Shown here piece after piece: positions 1 to 11,561 of a DNA stretch of 64,000 nt. Within the stretch, counting starts at the first letter, position 1. The number at the start of each line of letters is the position of its first letter. The position numbers were made by a program, and so were the translations under genes. Below the pieces are notes generated by a model that saw nothing but the letters and a program-made list of their open reading frames with translations, was not told the origin of the DNA and did not search any database. The stretch is taken from positions 20,814 through 84,813 of the forward strand of contig JAXGGA010004756.1 of NCBI GenBank assembly GCA_038373865.1. The letters are read 5' to 3'. Source of the stretch: Uloborus plumipes. Lineage: Eukaryota > Arthropoda > Arachnida > Araneae > Uloboridae.

Positions 1-1804
1 CATGAAACTGCTTATAGAAGTGATCATAATCGCAAGCGAAAATTAATGTTCATTGTTGGAGAATTTTATTACTGCGTTTAGGCTTCATACATATTTAACC
101 AAAAAAAAAAAAAATCATCTTAGAGTTTAGGTTCCTTTTTCTTTCTCCCTTTCTCTTTTTGCAAATTTTATGAGTATAAAGCTCAACTACATCTGTCTTT
201 ATCATGAACCTTTCATTTTTCAATATACATCTACGAGGAAATACAGTATCGTATTTTTGATACTTAATGGAATTTTCAGCAAGCAGATAGCTCCTGAAAA
301 AAAGAAATATCATGCATCAGCTGAACATTCCAGAATTTAGTCACGTTTGCGATTTAATCATCTACTCAGCGTGTAGCGAAGTCACGTAAATTTAAATTTA
401 ACGCGTTACGGATTCGTGATCACGCAATCGGCTCAAAACAATTAAAATAGACTTCGAAAAGTAATGAAATGTGCAATTAAAACAAAGTCGTGTTTTCAAA
501 ATGAGCCGCTGATTAAAGGATTCATGACTGAAAAATTACATACAACTAATTTTGATTGTTTTAATATATTGTTTTATTTTATTCGGTTTCGGTTTGACTT
601 ATTGCGAGAAAATACACAAAATGGAACAGCATTTTAATATTTGTCTCATTAATAAAATCTCTACCGAAGAATTGAAACACTAAAATAATTGAGCAAAAAC
701 TGATGCGTTTTTTATTAGTTTATTTTTTTTTTTAAATTTTCAATATAGTTTTCATTCAAAATCGAAATCTGAGAGCTAAAACAACTAATTTGACCACAAA
801 GTAAATGTTTCCCCCATGTGTAACTTTAAAAAAAAAAACTTTTTTCAATGCAATGGGTTAGTGGGTTGCGGTTTTCTTTGGGTTTCTCTTAATATTAATT
901 AATGCAATAAAATTTATTTATGAGAAAAGTAAACTCTACACATACGCTTTTGCCTCGTGGGAAATTTCCCTAAGCAACAGAAAGTAGAACACTTAATCAT
1001 AACTACTTTAGCAGCACAAATTCGTTACTTGGTGACAAATAGGAACAAGTTCTACAATTGTTAAAACAATTTACAACAATTAATTTTTGTAGAAAACAAT
1101 ATTTCACTGAACAAAAAAGGCGAATGTAGCAATAAGATATCTTCAGAATATTTGACGAAGTAAAATGTCTACTAGAATCGCAATCCGTCTCCACATATCC
1201 AAGAATTTTTCATCATTTCCTTTACGAATGGGAATTGATAATTTTTCACATCAAAAATTCCTGGCGCAGTCGGCAGCGGAAATTCCAAAAATGATCAGTC
1301 AACTAATTAATAAACTTCGCATGAATTTTAATTAAGTTTTCAGTCGAAACCGCTTACCTACTGAGAGATTTTTAAAAGTAACTTCATTAAGAGTCATTTA
1401 ACTGCCGATACCTGTTCGGAATCTCATGCTGCGTATGATTTCTTTTGAGGCGATTCTAACCGTAAAAATCTCGAACGGAATATTTTACTACAGCTGAAGA
1501 GTTCATTGCTGGTATCATTAGAGGAATAAGGTGTATCCCATTGCAAAGAAAAGTGGATTTAATTTAATTTAGGTTGTATATTTCAATTAAATTTAAGGTT
1601 CCTTTTTTTTCTTCGAATATTGATTGCAATAAATTCTTCCATATTCCGCCCTTATTACGTATTATTATTATTCTGCTCGAGGACACATAACAGGGGATTT
1701 TGAGAATTCAAAGCATTTTGTTTTAAGCAATACTGGCAATACTGGTAACGTCAATGCAAACATGTAAATACGAAAATCATCATCTGAAAATTAATGAAAG
1801 AAAA
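1..1804. other. AT-rich DNA without recognisable genes
   Basis: Strongly AT-rich with homopolymer A and T runs. Short open frames on the minus strand encode low-complexity residues typical of random AT-rich DNA. No splice-bounded exon, RNA gene or dated repeat could be recognised. Confidence 0.5.
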
Positions 1805-2632
1805 AAAGTTTGCTGTCACTGAACACCGTTACCGATTTTTTCAGTTTTGCAACTTATTGTACAACAACCAAAAAGCTTCTTTTTAACCCGGTACCCAAAA
1901 AACTACAACGTGTTGTCATCCTGTAAATGTATCTGTCGGATCTTTACCTGTGTACACCAAAATAAACCAAACCAAAAAACAGGCAACCACACTAGAAACT
2001 TTTCGTTCCTAAGTCCCTGATGTAAAACATGCGCTATTACTGAACACCTTTCCTGATTTTGTTCAGTTTTCTAACATATTGTACAACAACCAAAAAGATT
2101 CTTTTTAACCACGTGTTCGAAAAAAAAAACACCTTTTGGACCATCCTGTAAATGTATCTTTCAGATCTTTTATCCGTGTACATTAAAATAAACAAAAAAC
2201 AGGCAACCACACTAGGAACATCATGTTCCACTTGCGTTCCAAAGTCCCTGATGTAAACAATGCGCTATCACTGAACACCTTTTCCTGAAATTTTGTTTAA
2301 TTTTCTAACCTATTGTACAACAACCAAAAAGATTCGTTTTAAACACGTGTTCGAAAAAACTACACCTTTTGGTAATCCTGTAAATGTATCTTTCGGATCT
2401 TTATCTGTGTACACCAAAATAAACAAAAAATAGGCAATCACACTAGAAACTCTTCGTACTACTTGTTTCAACGTCCCTGATGTAAAAAGTACGCTATTAC
2501 TTGAACACTTTTTTTTTCCTGAAATTTTTTTTCAGTTTTCTAACCTATTGGACAACAACCAAAATGAACAAAAAACAGGCAACCACACTAGGAACTTCTC
2601 GTTCCACTTGCGTTCCAGCGTCCCTGATGTAG
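1805..2632 (+). repeat. Minisatellite, about 3.5 copies of a 222-235 bp unit
   Basis: Anchor ACAACAACCAAAAAG-like strings recur at 1861, 2083, 2317 and 2552, giving spacings of 222, 234 and 235 bp. Each unit contains in order a CTGAACACC block, the ACAACAACC anchor, a TGTAAATGTATC block, an AACAGGCAACCACACTAG block and a TCCCTGATGTA end. The last copy has an internal deletion that joins the anchor directly to the AACAGGCAACC block. Copies differ by many substitutions and small indels, so the array is not recent. No coding frame runs through the units. Confidence 0.9.
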
Positions 2633-3724
2633 CGGCCTGAATCTTTTTCAAGGACCATTTCGGAACACCTGTCACGAATTTCCATTCATCCCCCGCCGCT
2701 TGTCACACTACAATATACACATCCTCGTCACCTGAATAGAACCATCTAGACTTGGAACCCCCACACGGGAAATAAAATGCTTCTTTTTTGTAAACGGCAT
2801 AAACAAGGAATCATGTGAAAGATTAGATCCAGATGCAAATGTATAATTTTTAAGTATGTTAACTGCAATTTTTTTTCTAAGTTCTCTCACAGGAAAATTT
2901 ATTTATTTTATTATCTTTTTTATTTTATTTTATTTATTTTTCCTTACAATTTTTAAAACCTGACGGCAGCGTGAAATTTATCTATGAATTCGTAGAAATG
3001 CCAAATGCTGGTACATAAAATTTGATGCATCAATAAAACATTTTACATAAGTTTGTATCAACTTTTAAGTTTTTTATTCAAACGAAAATCATTCTTTCCC
3101 AATTTGAAATTGACTTCACAACAAATTCACTGGTATAAAAACGCAAATGTTGTAAATTTCCACTACGTTTTATTTCTTTACTTATTATCTTAATTCTCTT
3201 TCCCCTTTTTTTAATTAGTAAAAGTATATTTTAAATAACCTTACAATTCTGCTGCAAGAGTAACCCGCCTCTTTGCTTGAAACACGAGAAATCTTTTTGC
3301 GATAAATATTTAGCGCGTTTTTGTTGTTTTGCTAACATAAAAATTCAAAAAGAGAGAGGATTTAAAAATTCTCACCGCGATTTTTGTTTTTTTTTTTTTT
3401 TTTAATGTGACCATTTTTACGACTATACTCATTTAAGGTTTTCATTAGAAATTCATAAATTTTATAAGGTGAAAAAAAAATTCCTCAACAAAAATTTAAA
3501 ATAAAATGTTAATAAGTAATCATTTCATTTCAAACAGTCCATGAGCCTTGTTCGAAAAACCAACTACAAAAAATTAGCTATTACTGTTACACTACAGAGC
3601 GAACTGCGCTAGCATTTCATGGCGTACAGGTGCTGTAAATCATTACCAGGTTAATAAAATTCTTCAAATTTTAAAGCATGGTCCAGTCAAACAATTATTT
3701 ATTTTCAACCGCAAGAACAAAATA
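2633..3724. other. AT-rich DNA with T-rich simple sequence
   Basis: Contains (TTTA)n-like sequence near 2895-2945 and a long T tract near 3388-3405. No gene or repeat family recognised. Confidence 0.4.
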
Positions 3725-3880
3725 CAGTGGTCGCCGCTTACATAAATCACGTTTATTCTAGACAGTTTTGTTTCAATGAAGCATCTTATTTAATTAGGCG
3801 GCTAGTTCAATAAAGCTGAATATTGTTCTGTTTTGACGATTTGATTCATTGAAGCGGTTGATTCAATTAACCGGCGTCGG
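3725..3880 (+). mobile_element. Tc1/mariner-like MITE, copy 1, right end truncated
   Basis: Starts TA|CAGTGGTCGCCGCTTA, the usual TA target plus CAGT terminus of Tc1/mariner elements. The body alternates GAAGCGG/TCAATTAA-type motifs and aligns with the reverse complement of 47277-47452: both share ACAGTTTTG, TTCAATAAA and TTTGACGATTT blocks. The right terminus stops at CCGGCGTCGG without the closing CACTGTA, so this copy has lost its outer few bases. Too short to encode a transposase. Confidence 0.65.
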
Positions 3881-5039
3881 AACAAGCCATATACATAGAT
3901 GTGCATATATACATTTATCCGTTTTTAGAAGCACTCTGAGAACTGTACAGAATATCTTTTTGTAAAACCCCATCTAAACAGAACCACGGCAAAAGTATAA
4001 ACACTCGCACAGCTTGTTTTCAACGCCAAAGATCAACGATAACATAGGAAAAAAAGGAACCGACAATGAACTATTAATACAAGCAAAGGTTTCAACAGGA
4101 AGCGCGGAAACGCCCTCTTTTCGGATATTGCACCCAACCAGAGGATGTAAGAATAAAGAAAATTAAGAGAGAGAGGGGGGAAAAAAAAAGAGAGTAAATA
4201 TTATGATAAGCCAATCGGGGCAGAAATTTGCGTTAAAATAGCATCGTGCGTCTGTTTGCATTTTGCAGGAGCTTTGGGATTTGTCCGTTAGGATTCCAAA
4301 GCTAATTTAAGATTTCGGGCAAAATTATTTAGGTTGACTCTTACTTATTTTGGATAAAATTGTCGATGCATGGACTGACTGAGCTACATAAGTAATTCGA
4401 ATGCTGTTAAGGGGTCATTCTACGGAAACCGTTATTTTGTCCAACACGTGACAGATTTATGTATTATATCAAAAATCATTTTAAAATTTAAAAGGAAGAA
4501 CAAAATTCGGTTGCTTCAAAAGTCACAAAGTTTATTTAAATAAGATGAGCTGTAAAAGCAGCGAATTGCGATAATTTCAGAACCAGCAGTCAGTTCTTTT
4601 TGTTTACTACGATTAGACAGGACAAAGTGCGTATTATAATAGATGAAAAGTTATATTTCAACTAAAAGTAATATTTAAAAACAACAAACACGAGATAGCC
4701 CAAATTTGTTCGTTTTGAAACATTGAAATTCAAGAAAATATTTTCTTTTATTGAATAAGATAAACTGTTCTTTTGCTAAAAAATGTACATTTTCAGTCGG
4801 ATGTCCCCAATGTAAAAATGCATAGCAGAAAAAAAGAATCATTTCGTTATTGTTTAAAGTCAAAGAATTTCAACGCAATCACAATAAATTCATCTGAAGA
4901 AGATGCATTATAAATAAAACTTCGAAAGAACAAATTCACGGAACTAGTGTTTGACTGAACAAACATATAGAAAAGAACCACTCATATCTGTGGCCAAACC
5001 TTGAGCACATTTTCGAGTATTTGTTACCACACTTAACAA
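3881..5039. other. AT-rich DNA, nothing recognised
   Basis: Includes a purine-rich stretch near 4160-4197 (GAGAGAGAGG then a long A run). No gene, RNA or repeat boundary was found. Confidence 0.4.
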
Positions 5040-5475
5040 TAGCTATGACGCGTTCCCTTTACAAGAAGCATGCGCAATTCTGATTAATATGAACTTGACT
5101 CCAAAACACATGTACACAGCAGCTACGCATAGTCCAAGTATTTCGCCCGAAACACTACTTGAATTGTTCGTGGGTGACGCGTATCTGTTTACGCGTGGTT
5201 GACACTGCAAGTGACGCAATGGTCCTCGCGCATCAAGTAAAGAATCGTCGGTTGAAAACAAGTGGCGCGACCCAGAAGGTGAAAAATGAGGCACGATGTT
5301 GCGACACGTTTCGCTTTCTTGTGTTCCTTCCACCATTCTATTTTCCAATCGCAAGAAAGCGTCCCTTTTCGAATGGTAAAGTAACTGTCATAAATAGCCA
5401 TTGGCGCAACAATGAATGCGGAATAAGCTTGACATGCATGCGCTCGGAATGGAACGCGCATAGCGCGATTCTGAA
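5040..5475. promoter_or_regulatory. CpG-rich islet, function unknown
   Basis: CpG dinucleotides are dense here compared with the flanks (for example GACGCG, TTTACGCGTG, GGCGCGAC, AACGCGCATAGCGCG). Open frames of 90-133 codons exist on both strands at once, which usually reflects loss of stop codons in GC-richer DNA and not coding. No protein family is recognised in any of them. It could be a regulatory islet or a non-coding first exon; the call rests on base composition only. Confidence 0.25.
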
Positions 5476-6384
5476 GTTGAATGGCATGTTCTTGAGAAGT
5501 GGACAGTTTTGCCCAAGTGCGAAATTCTATTTAATATTTATGATCTTCAAGAAAGAATAAAAAAAAAACTTTTCAACGCTACTTCAAATGTCAAAAATTT
5601 GGGTTCGAAATCCTGACAGTATAAACGAAAGAAAAAAAATGAATTAATCATTTGAAATACCATAAATAACATTGAGAAAAATAGCATTGAAAGAAGGACT
5701 TTAAATATTGTTTGGTACTTCCTTATATGTAAAAAAAAAAAGAAATTCAGCATTTTTTCGGTTGTTGTTATGAATTAAATAAATCATTCATTTTTTGAAC
5801 AATTCGTGAATTTCAATTACAAGTGCTGATTTCGAATTCCAAACTAAAGTCAAACGAATATTTTGTCATAAATCATGCCTAACTGTCGCCTATTTCTGGT
5901 ACTGCTTTGCAAGTATTTTTGTGATGACGACACAATATTTGAAGTAAGACCTGACATCATACTCAACGTGTTATATATTTCGATACCTCAAATAATTTCA
6001 AGAATACACAACTCGTTTATACATTTACATCCAAGATAAATTTAATAATTTTAAAGCCATAAACACTGAAATAAAATGCTAAGTGATTTTAACTCGGCAA
6101 GTTGTTGACGAATGATTTTACGAACTCTTAGGGACCACGGAAAACCTCTCATGGTGTTCGCCCCTGTTCTATATCTTTCATGCACATCTATACGAAAACA
6201 TAAATCTATTTATTTTATAATATAGAGCATTTTTTTTTTCAAAGTCTACACTGTTACTTATTACTACTATGTTATTGTTATTTCTCCTAAGTCTCAGTGA
6301 ATTGTTTAGTTGATATGCAAATTGTCATTTACAGATTTTAGTAGAAGTATTTGTGTTTTAGCACTCATTTGATAACATAGATAA
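5476..6384. other. AT-rich DNA, nothing recognised
   Basis: Long A tracts and short open frames rich in Phe, Leu and Lys. No repeat boundary or gene signal seen. Confidence 0.4.
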
Positions 6385-6491
6385 TAGAGGTCCCCCCCCC
6401 CTTCCCATCCATAAAACACCTCTGAAAATTTCAATGGCGCAGTCTATGTCGTGACCCCCCCCCCCTCTCCCCGCACTTTTGGCCACCTCTA
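6385..6491. mobile_element. Small poly-C/poly-G hAT-like MITE
   Basis: The ends form an inverted pair, TAGAGGTCC at the left and GGCCACCTCTA at the right. The inside carries two C tracts and, on the minus strand, the motif TGCGCCATTGAAA followed by a G run. That combination recurs in the 350-bp tandem units near 19355 and 19711 and in the hAT-like elements at 25316-25814 and 57726-58326. No clear 8-bp duplication is seen, so membership is inferred from the shared motif and terminal symmetry. Confidence 0.45.
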
Positions 6492-7740
6492 TAAATCATA
6501 TGACACATGATGTTGCTGCAATAGTCACAGCCGATTATGCCTCTTCCATCACGTTTTATACACATGATAAACAGTCAATTCACTTGTGGCAACATTTTAT
6601 GCCCCAATGATTCATTCTTACAAACTGATAGAAGATTCAATATTTCATAAAATGCAAAACATCGACAGCAAGATTAACTGTGAGTAGCTCGTAAAATAGC
6701 GGGAGTTTGAAAAATTGGAGATTCGCAAAAGTCAAATGCCTACTGAATTATTAATAGAAACATCAAAAGGCAGTAAATTCCTGGACCATAAAAACAACGA
6801 AAAACATTTAACTGGACATGTAAAGCAGGATAATTCATATTCAATTCAGCATAAAACAGTTATGATCATATTAATCGTAAATTTAATACAAACATCCATT
6901 CCCATCACGATTTGTACGTATTAGAATAAAGCTTCATTTTATATTTTGTAATGCATTTCATGTCCTAATAATTCATTCTTAAAAGCTAAAAGAAAATACA
7001 AAAAGTTTGTAAAATGCGGAATATCCACGCCAAAGTAACTAGCTCGTAAAACAGCGAGTGTTTGTAAAATTAAAAGTTCATGAAAGTTAAGGGAAAATGC
7101 ATTTTTATGGAAGAATCAAAAGACGGTAAATCTCTGGGCTAGTAAATCAACATTAAAAAAAACTTTTCACATAAAGTAAGAAAATTCATATTGAATCCAA
7201 CCTATAACATCAACATGGTTATTGCAAGTCCAACATAAACACCCATAAAATTTTCTGGTATTTCCCCTTCGTGGGATTATTTAACTGATTTCCTGTTGAT
7301 AAAGATTGAATTTCACAACCCCATGACGCATCAAACCTCAAAAAGAAAAGGGGGGTGGCATACTTCCACACGATGTTACATTTTTAAATCATCACCCAGA
7401 ATCGTAATGCATTTACGCAAGCATCCATCCATTTCTTTTCATTCCCAAATTCTTTCCAAGATAAATATTTACAGAAACCAAAACGGAGAGACATTTTCTA
7501 CAGGTTTAAAAACAGGAAGGCGCACATTCCAAAGAATATCTCTTCAAGGACAAGTCAAAAGCGACGCTTTTCAAGGATTCCATACACATTTTCGAACGAA
7601 CAATTGCTCTAAAATATGCATCATTTATGAAATATAAAAGAATAATATTTCCTATTTCACTTTTTCTTTCTTTTGAAATAATACACGTCAATGGTTTCTG
7701 TGTTTATTTATTGTTTGATTTTTGTTGGTGTTTGCGTATT
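6492..7740. other. AT-rich DNA with a degenerate direct repeat
   Basis: Two related blocks occur near 6590-6900 and 6955-7215. Both contain GTGAGT/GTAACT-AGCTCGTAAAA, AGCGGGAGTTTG/AGCGAGTGTTTG, TCAAAAG(G/A)C, then AGTAAATTCCTGG/GGTAAATCTCTGG. This looks like an old duplication of about 350 bp. No gene was recognised. Confidence 0.4.
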
Positions 7741-7829
7741 GTTGGGGCAAACCTAACTTGACAGCATTGCGAAGGTTACGCAGATACTAATCACAGCTTA
7801 CGACTCTGCCAGGCTAGCTTTGCCCCAAC
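7741..7829. repeat. Short inverted repeat, GTTGGGGCAAA ends
   Basis: GTTGGGGCAAA at 7741 is mirrored by TTTGCCCCAAC ending at 7829, an 11-bp stem enclosing about 67 bases. It may be a minimal MITE or a deletion derivative. No target duplication could be fixed. Confidence 0.4.
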
Positions 7830-8362
7830 TATAGATTGAAAGATATAATTTAATGCTTCTTCGCTGACACGGATTGTTAGGAGATAAGTGATCGGAAGAT
7901 GAGGATTACTCATGATGCAGCATTTTGTACCATAAATATATGTTTTTTTGTGCTATTTACAATCTTTTTTCACTTATGAAAATAAATATTTTTCAAAATA
8001 CCACAGCAATCCCAATTTAAATTCATAAGATATTACCAATTGTTATGTGGGAAAAAATGCACGTACACATTCAAAAGGAAAAGATAGGGAGAAAAAAACT
8101 ACTATTGAATTGTTTCGTTAAAGGAAAGATATTCTACAAAGCAATTGAGCAAAAAGACGTTAAGCTAATACTGCCGTGGGCAGGTAAACGGCAGTATCTG
8201 CAAAAATGAGTTTTCGAGATATTTGAAGAAACGCGTTTTTGATTTCCCACAAACATCTATGAAACATTGAACTTCAAACATAGGCGATACTATATGTTTA
8301 TACCGATATATTTTTTGGGTAATCGATTGAATTTTGATTTTGCAAGCGCAGAGAGAGGTAAA

Positions 8363-8386
8363 GCAGATACTGCCGTTTACCTGCCC
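8363..8386 (+). repeat. Internal copy of the terminal motif (left)
   Basis: GCAGATACTGCCGTTTACCT, continuing into GCCC, repeats in inverse orientation the outer terminus of the 2.4 kb element. A mirrored pattern exists at 10343-10366. Terminal motifs repeated inside the ends are typical transposase-binding arrangements; that role is inferred. Confidence 0.7.
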
Positions 8387-8675
8387 TTTTCATTCTAAAT
8401 GTCATGCGGAATTGACTGGCAGTCGGCAGTAACTGCACAGTATGCTACTAAATGTCCAGTATTTACATATTCGACCACATGCGGAGTAGATATTTTATTA
8501 CGAAATATATTATTGCATTGTGAATGATATGTTTTATTTAAAAATATACATAAATACCGCGTATCCACTTGATATAGATTTAATATAAACGAACACGAAA
8601 TATAATTAAAAAATATAATGAAACTGTATTGTATTATGCAAAATATGAAGCAAAACGATGATTCTTCAGCCATTT

Positions 8676-9433
8676 TTACTTCCTTTTACTTAGTAAAGGA
8701 AGTATTGTGATCACAAAGAAAATTTCACTCAAAATTTGGTCTAAATTTTTATTTTGCTCACCACCGAATGAATATTGAGTAGTTTTTTTAACCCATCAGT
8801 ACGTGCATATGTACTTACTAACATATAAACAGCAGAAATATCCTTTTCGACTATGCCCCAGTTAATTACGACGAGTTTTCTCGTGACGTCTGTATGTACG
8901 TATATATGTGCGTATGTATGTATGCCTGTCGCATAACTCAAAAACTTTTTGCCGTAGAAGCTTCTAGTTTGGTATGTAGGCTCTGAGGGCGGTCTAGTTG
9001 TAGACCTCTCCTTGTGGTTGCATTCGAATGTTCCCAAGGGGGTCTTTTACCCCCTTTGTGGGGTAAATCAATGTTAATTTCAATGCAGATTGAGTGATAT
9101 GATTTAATGCAACTACTTGACAATATATCGCCAAACTTTTAGTCGCCAAGTATTTGCCGAAAAGTTGGCGACAAATTTGGCGAAAAAATGTTTTTTTTTT
9201 TTTTAAATTTGGATTCAATTTGGCGTTATTGGGAACATTTTGCGAAAAATTCACTGAATCATGTTAAAATCGGCGATATTTAGAAAATAAATCATTGTAA
9301 AACATTATGTTGCATTGATTCGTGACGAACTGGGGGTGTAAATATTTGAGTTGTTATCTTGCTCACTCTAATGCACTATTTTAACACTTGAGGCATTTAT
9401 TATGGAATTTAAACGTAAAAGGAATTAGTGTGG
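8676..9433 (+). mobile_element. Nested fold-back element, left part and arm
   Basis: Starts with the small palindrome TTCCTTTTACTTAGTAAAGG at about 8679. It runs through a TATG/TACG-rich stretch (8885-8930), then enters an arm (9016-9433) that is complementary to 9788-10214. The arm carries repeated GGCGA and CGCCAA strings around ATATATCGCCAA. The same block occurs at the matching place in the second 2.4 kb copy, so it entered the ancestor before the two insertions in this window. Confidence 0.7.
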
Positions 9434-9787
9434 CGTTCACACCAGATGTTTTAAAATAACTACAAATCAGCTAATGCTTTGTACTTTGCATCAAAACAAG
9501 AAATCACTTTGAGAAAAAGAGCGCTTGAAATGCTTGTTGTGCTGACGATTTTTTTCAAGTACTATTAAAAATGCAACAGCTAGAGATTTAACTACAAAAA
9601 CAATCTCTATTAGTATGAAAGCAACTGTAATTAAAAGAAAACAAAACAATGTAAATAAAATCATTTCATTGTTGCATTTTTGTTTGTCGTCTGCCAAGTT
9701 TGGCTTGTGTATCTTTGAAATCGCGAAAAATATTGTCTGCTAGTGGAGAGAAACTTTATTTGAAAGAAAAAAAATCTGGTATGGACC
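9434..9787. other. Single-copy spacer between the fold-back arms
   Basis: About 354 bp between the inverted arms. A minus-strand 68-codon frame beginning MADDKQKCNN is present here and at 54824-55033. The two translations agree at both ends but differ completely through the middle because of compensating frameshifts, so it behaves as non-coding DNA. Confidence 0.5.
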
Positions 9788-10214
9788 CCACACTACTTCC
9801 TTTTATGTGTAAATTTCTTAGTAGATGCCTTAAGTAAGTAATAGTGCTTGGAATGAGCAAGAAACAATTCAAACATTTACGCCCCTAATGTGCCACGAAA
9901 CAATGCAAAAAATGATTTACAACGATTCATTTTCAAAATATCGCCAATTTTAGCATCATTCAGTGGATTTTTCGCAAAACACCGCCAATAGCGCTAAATT
10001 GAACCCAAACTCATAAAATAATTTTTTTCGCCAAATTTTTGGCCAATTTGGCGATAGATCACCAAGTTGGCGACAAGCACTTGGCGACCAACAGCTTGGC
10101 GATATATCGCCAAGTGGTAGCGCCAATTTATATCTCTTAAGTCTGCTTTGATATTAACACTGATTCACCCCATAAAGGAATAAAACACCCCCTTGGGAAC
10201 ATTCAAGTGCAACC
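9788..10214 (-). mobile_element. Nested fold-back element, right arm
   Basis: The reverse complement matches 9016-9433 from GGTTGCA(C/T)T(T/C)GAATGTTCCC through GGCGATATATCGCC to CACATAAAAGGAAGTAGTG. Arms of roughly 420 bp with moderate divergence could form a long imperfect stem in RNA or single-stranded DNA. Confidence 0.75.
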
Positions 10215-10546
10215 AATGACCTCCCATGACCTCCTATTAGGGCACCCCTACTTTCGTTCAGTTTAGGTACAAAGGAAAACGGTTTTTGCGGCTTGATGAA
10301 ATTTTTGCACAGCGATTCATATTATGTTCATCCTGCAGACATGCAGATACTGCCGTTTACCTGCCCACAGCAAGGAAAAATGCAGTTACTGCTAATTACC
10401 ATTGGTTAAAAAACAGTTTTTTTTCATCGGAAACCAAAAAAAGATGCTTGTACCATAAAACTAATGTAACATAGATTTCAAAAATGCAAAAAAATGAAAA
10501 TCGAAAAATTTGCAGTTACTGCCCTTTACCTGCCCACGGCAGAATA

Positions 10547-11557
10547 CTAGTACGTCGTCAATGGAGGGGGGGAAAAGGGAACTCATTATAGAATTTGGAA
10601 TACAAATAAAAATTGACCTTCTATGCTGGAGGTCTGCACAGGTTCTACAAGCGTTTAACCAGATCAACGGCATGGGATCATGTTAATTTCTGCAGAATTC
10701 CAAAGTTGGGATTTATATAATAATATCTACATTTTACAGCGATATTTATTGTGTTTTGAGCAGCACTAAGTTGTGGAGAAATGAAAAAATATCCCATTGT
10801 TATTGCTAAAATGGAATAAGCAGCTTAGTGGCGTAGAAAAGGAGGTGGTCTATCAGGTCCAAAACATTCCCTGAAACATCAAAATGAAAGTCTACAGTTA
10901 AAATTAAAGAGGTGTTGTCTTCCGTTTTTAAGTTTTTCGTTTTTAATCATAACCAAATTAATTTCGTATAGGTATGACAGTCTATGTAAAAAATAATTTT
11001 TTAATAATTTAAATGTTCAATTTAGTCGCTATTGCATTGACCATGATGAGATCGGCGTTGACAGATAGATCTAAATTCGCAAACACAATTTTCTGAGTTA
11101 TCACAGTTTTGTTTTCAACAAAGTTTTTCTGCTCCCTTTGTTTTCAGATGCAAACGACCGCTAAACTTCGATTATAAGCTACAGATGTTTAATACCCAGA
11201 TTGTAATCCTAACTGTTCAGTGCGTTTTTGGCAATGATTTCGTCAGATAAAATGTTCACGGCAATGATATGTTCTTCCAACTCGGTCCACGTCACTTGCG
11301 TATGATAATGTATTTTTCGGAAACATGGTGAGTTTACCTCTTTTCATGATAGCTTTTTATAAGTTTTATATTTCATTACAAAAAGTGCTATGAAATCCTT
11401 TGAATTGATAATGCTAATCGTGTGTTTCAGAAGTCTAGTGCGATTTATATTCGGTACTGAGAAAGTGAAAGAAGGAAACGTTTTAATATCGTTGCAGTTG
11501 CTACAGAAAACTTTTACGTACAAGAGGTAAGTTTTTTGGAAGTTTTCCAATCCAAGG
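10547..11557. other. AT-rich DNA, nothing recognised
   Basis: No repeat boundary, exon or RNA gene was recognised between the 2.4 kb element and the TTAA-flanked fold-back. Confidence 0.4.
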
Positions 11558-11561
11558 TTAA

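Larger units (their letters stand above)
8171..10542 (+). mobile_element. 2.4 kb TIR transposon-like element, copy 1, 4-bp target duplication AATA
   Basis: Begins CTGCCGTGGGCAGGTAAA and ends with its near-exact inverse TTTACCTGCCCACGGCAG; the inverted ends run about 32 bp with mismatches. AATA lies on both sides (8167-8170 and 10543-10546). A second copy in the same orientation lies at 53491-55893 between AATT duplications, which fixes both boundaries independently. The internal layout is: left unique part 8171-8675, a nested fold-back family 8676-10214, then a right part with further copies of the terminal motif. No transposase frame is present; short open frames shared with copy 2 are disrupted or lack ATG starts. 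The superfamily is unknown: 4-bp duplications occur in Sola, Ginger and Chapaev groups among others, but the termini do not let me choose. Confidence 0.85.

Noticed and set aside
9491..9697. Membrane-like 68-residue frame inside the 2.4 kb element
   Set aside because: The second copy diverges completely in the middle through frameshifts, which is not how a selected protein behaves.
10286..10474. 62-codon frame nearly identical in both 2.4 kb elements (60 of 62 residues)
   Set aside because: It starts at TTG, not ATG, spans terminal-motif repeats, and is conserved only because the whole element is conserved.
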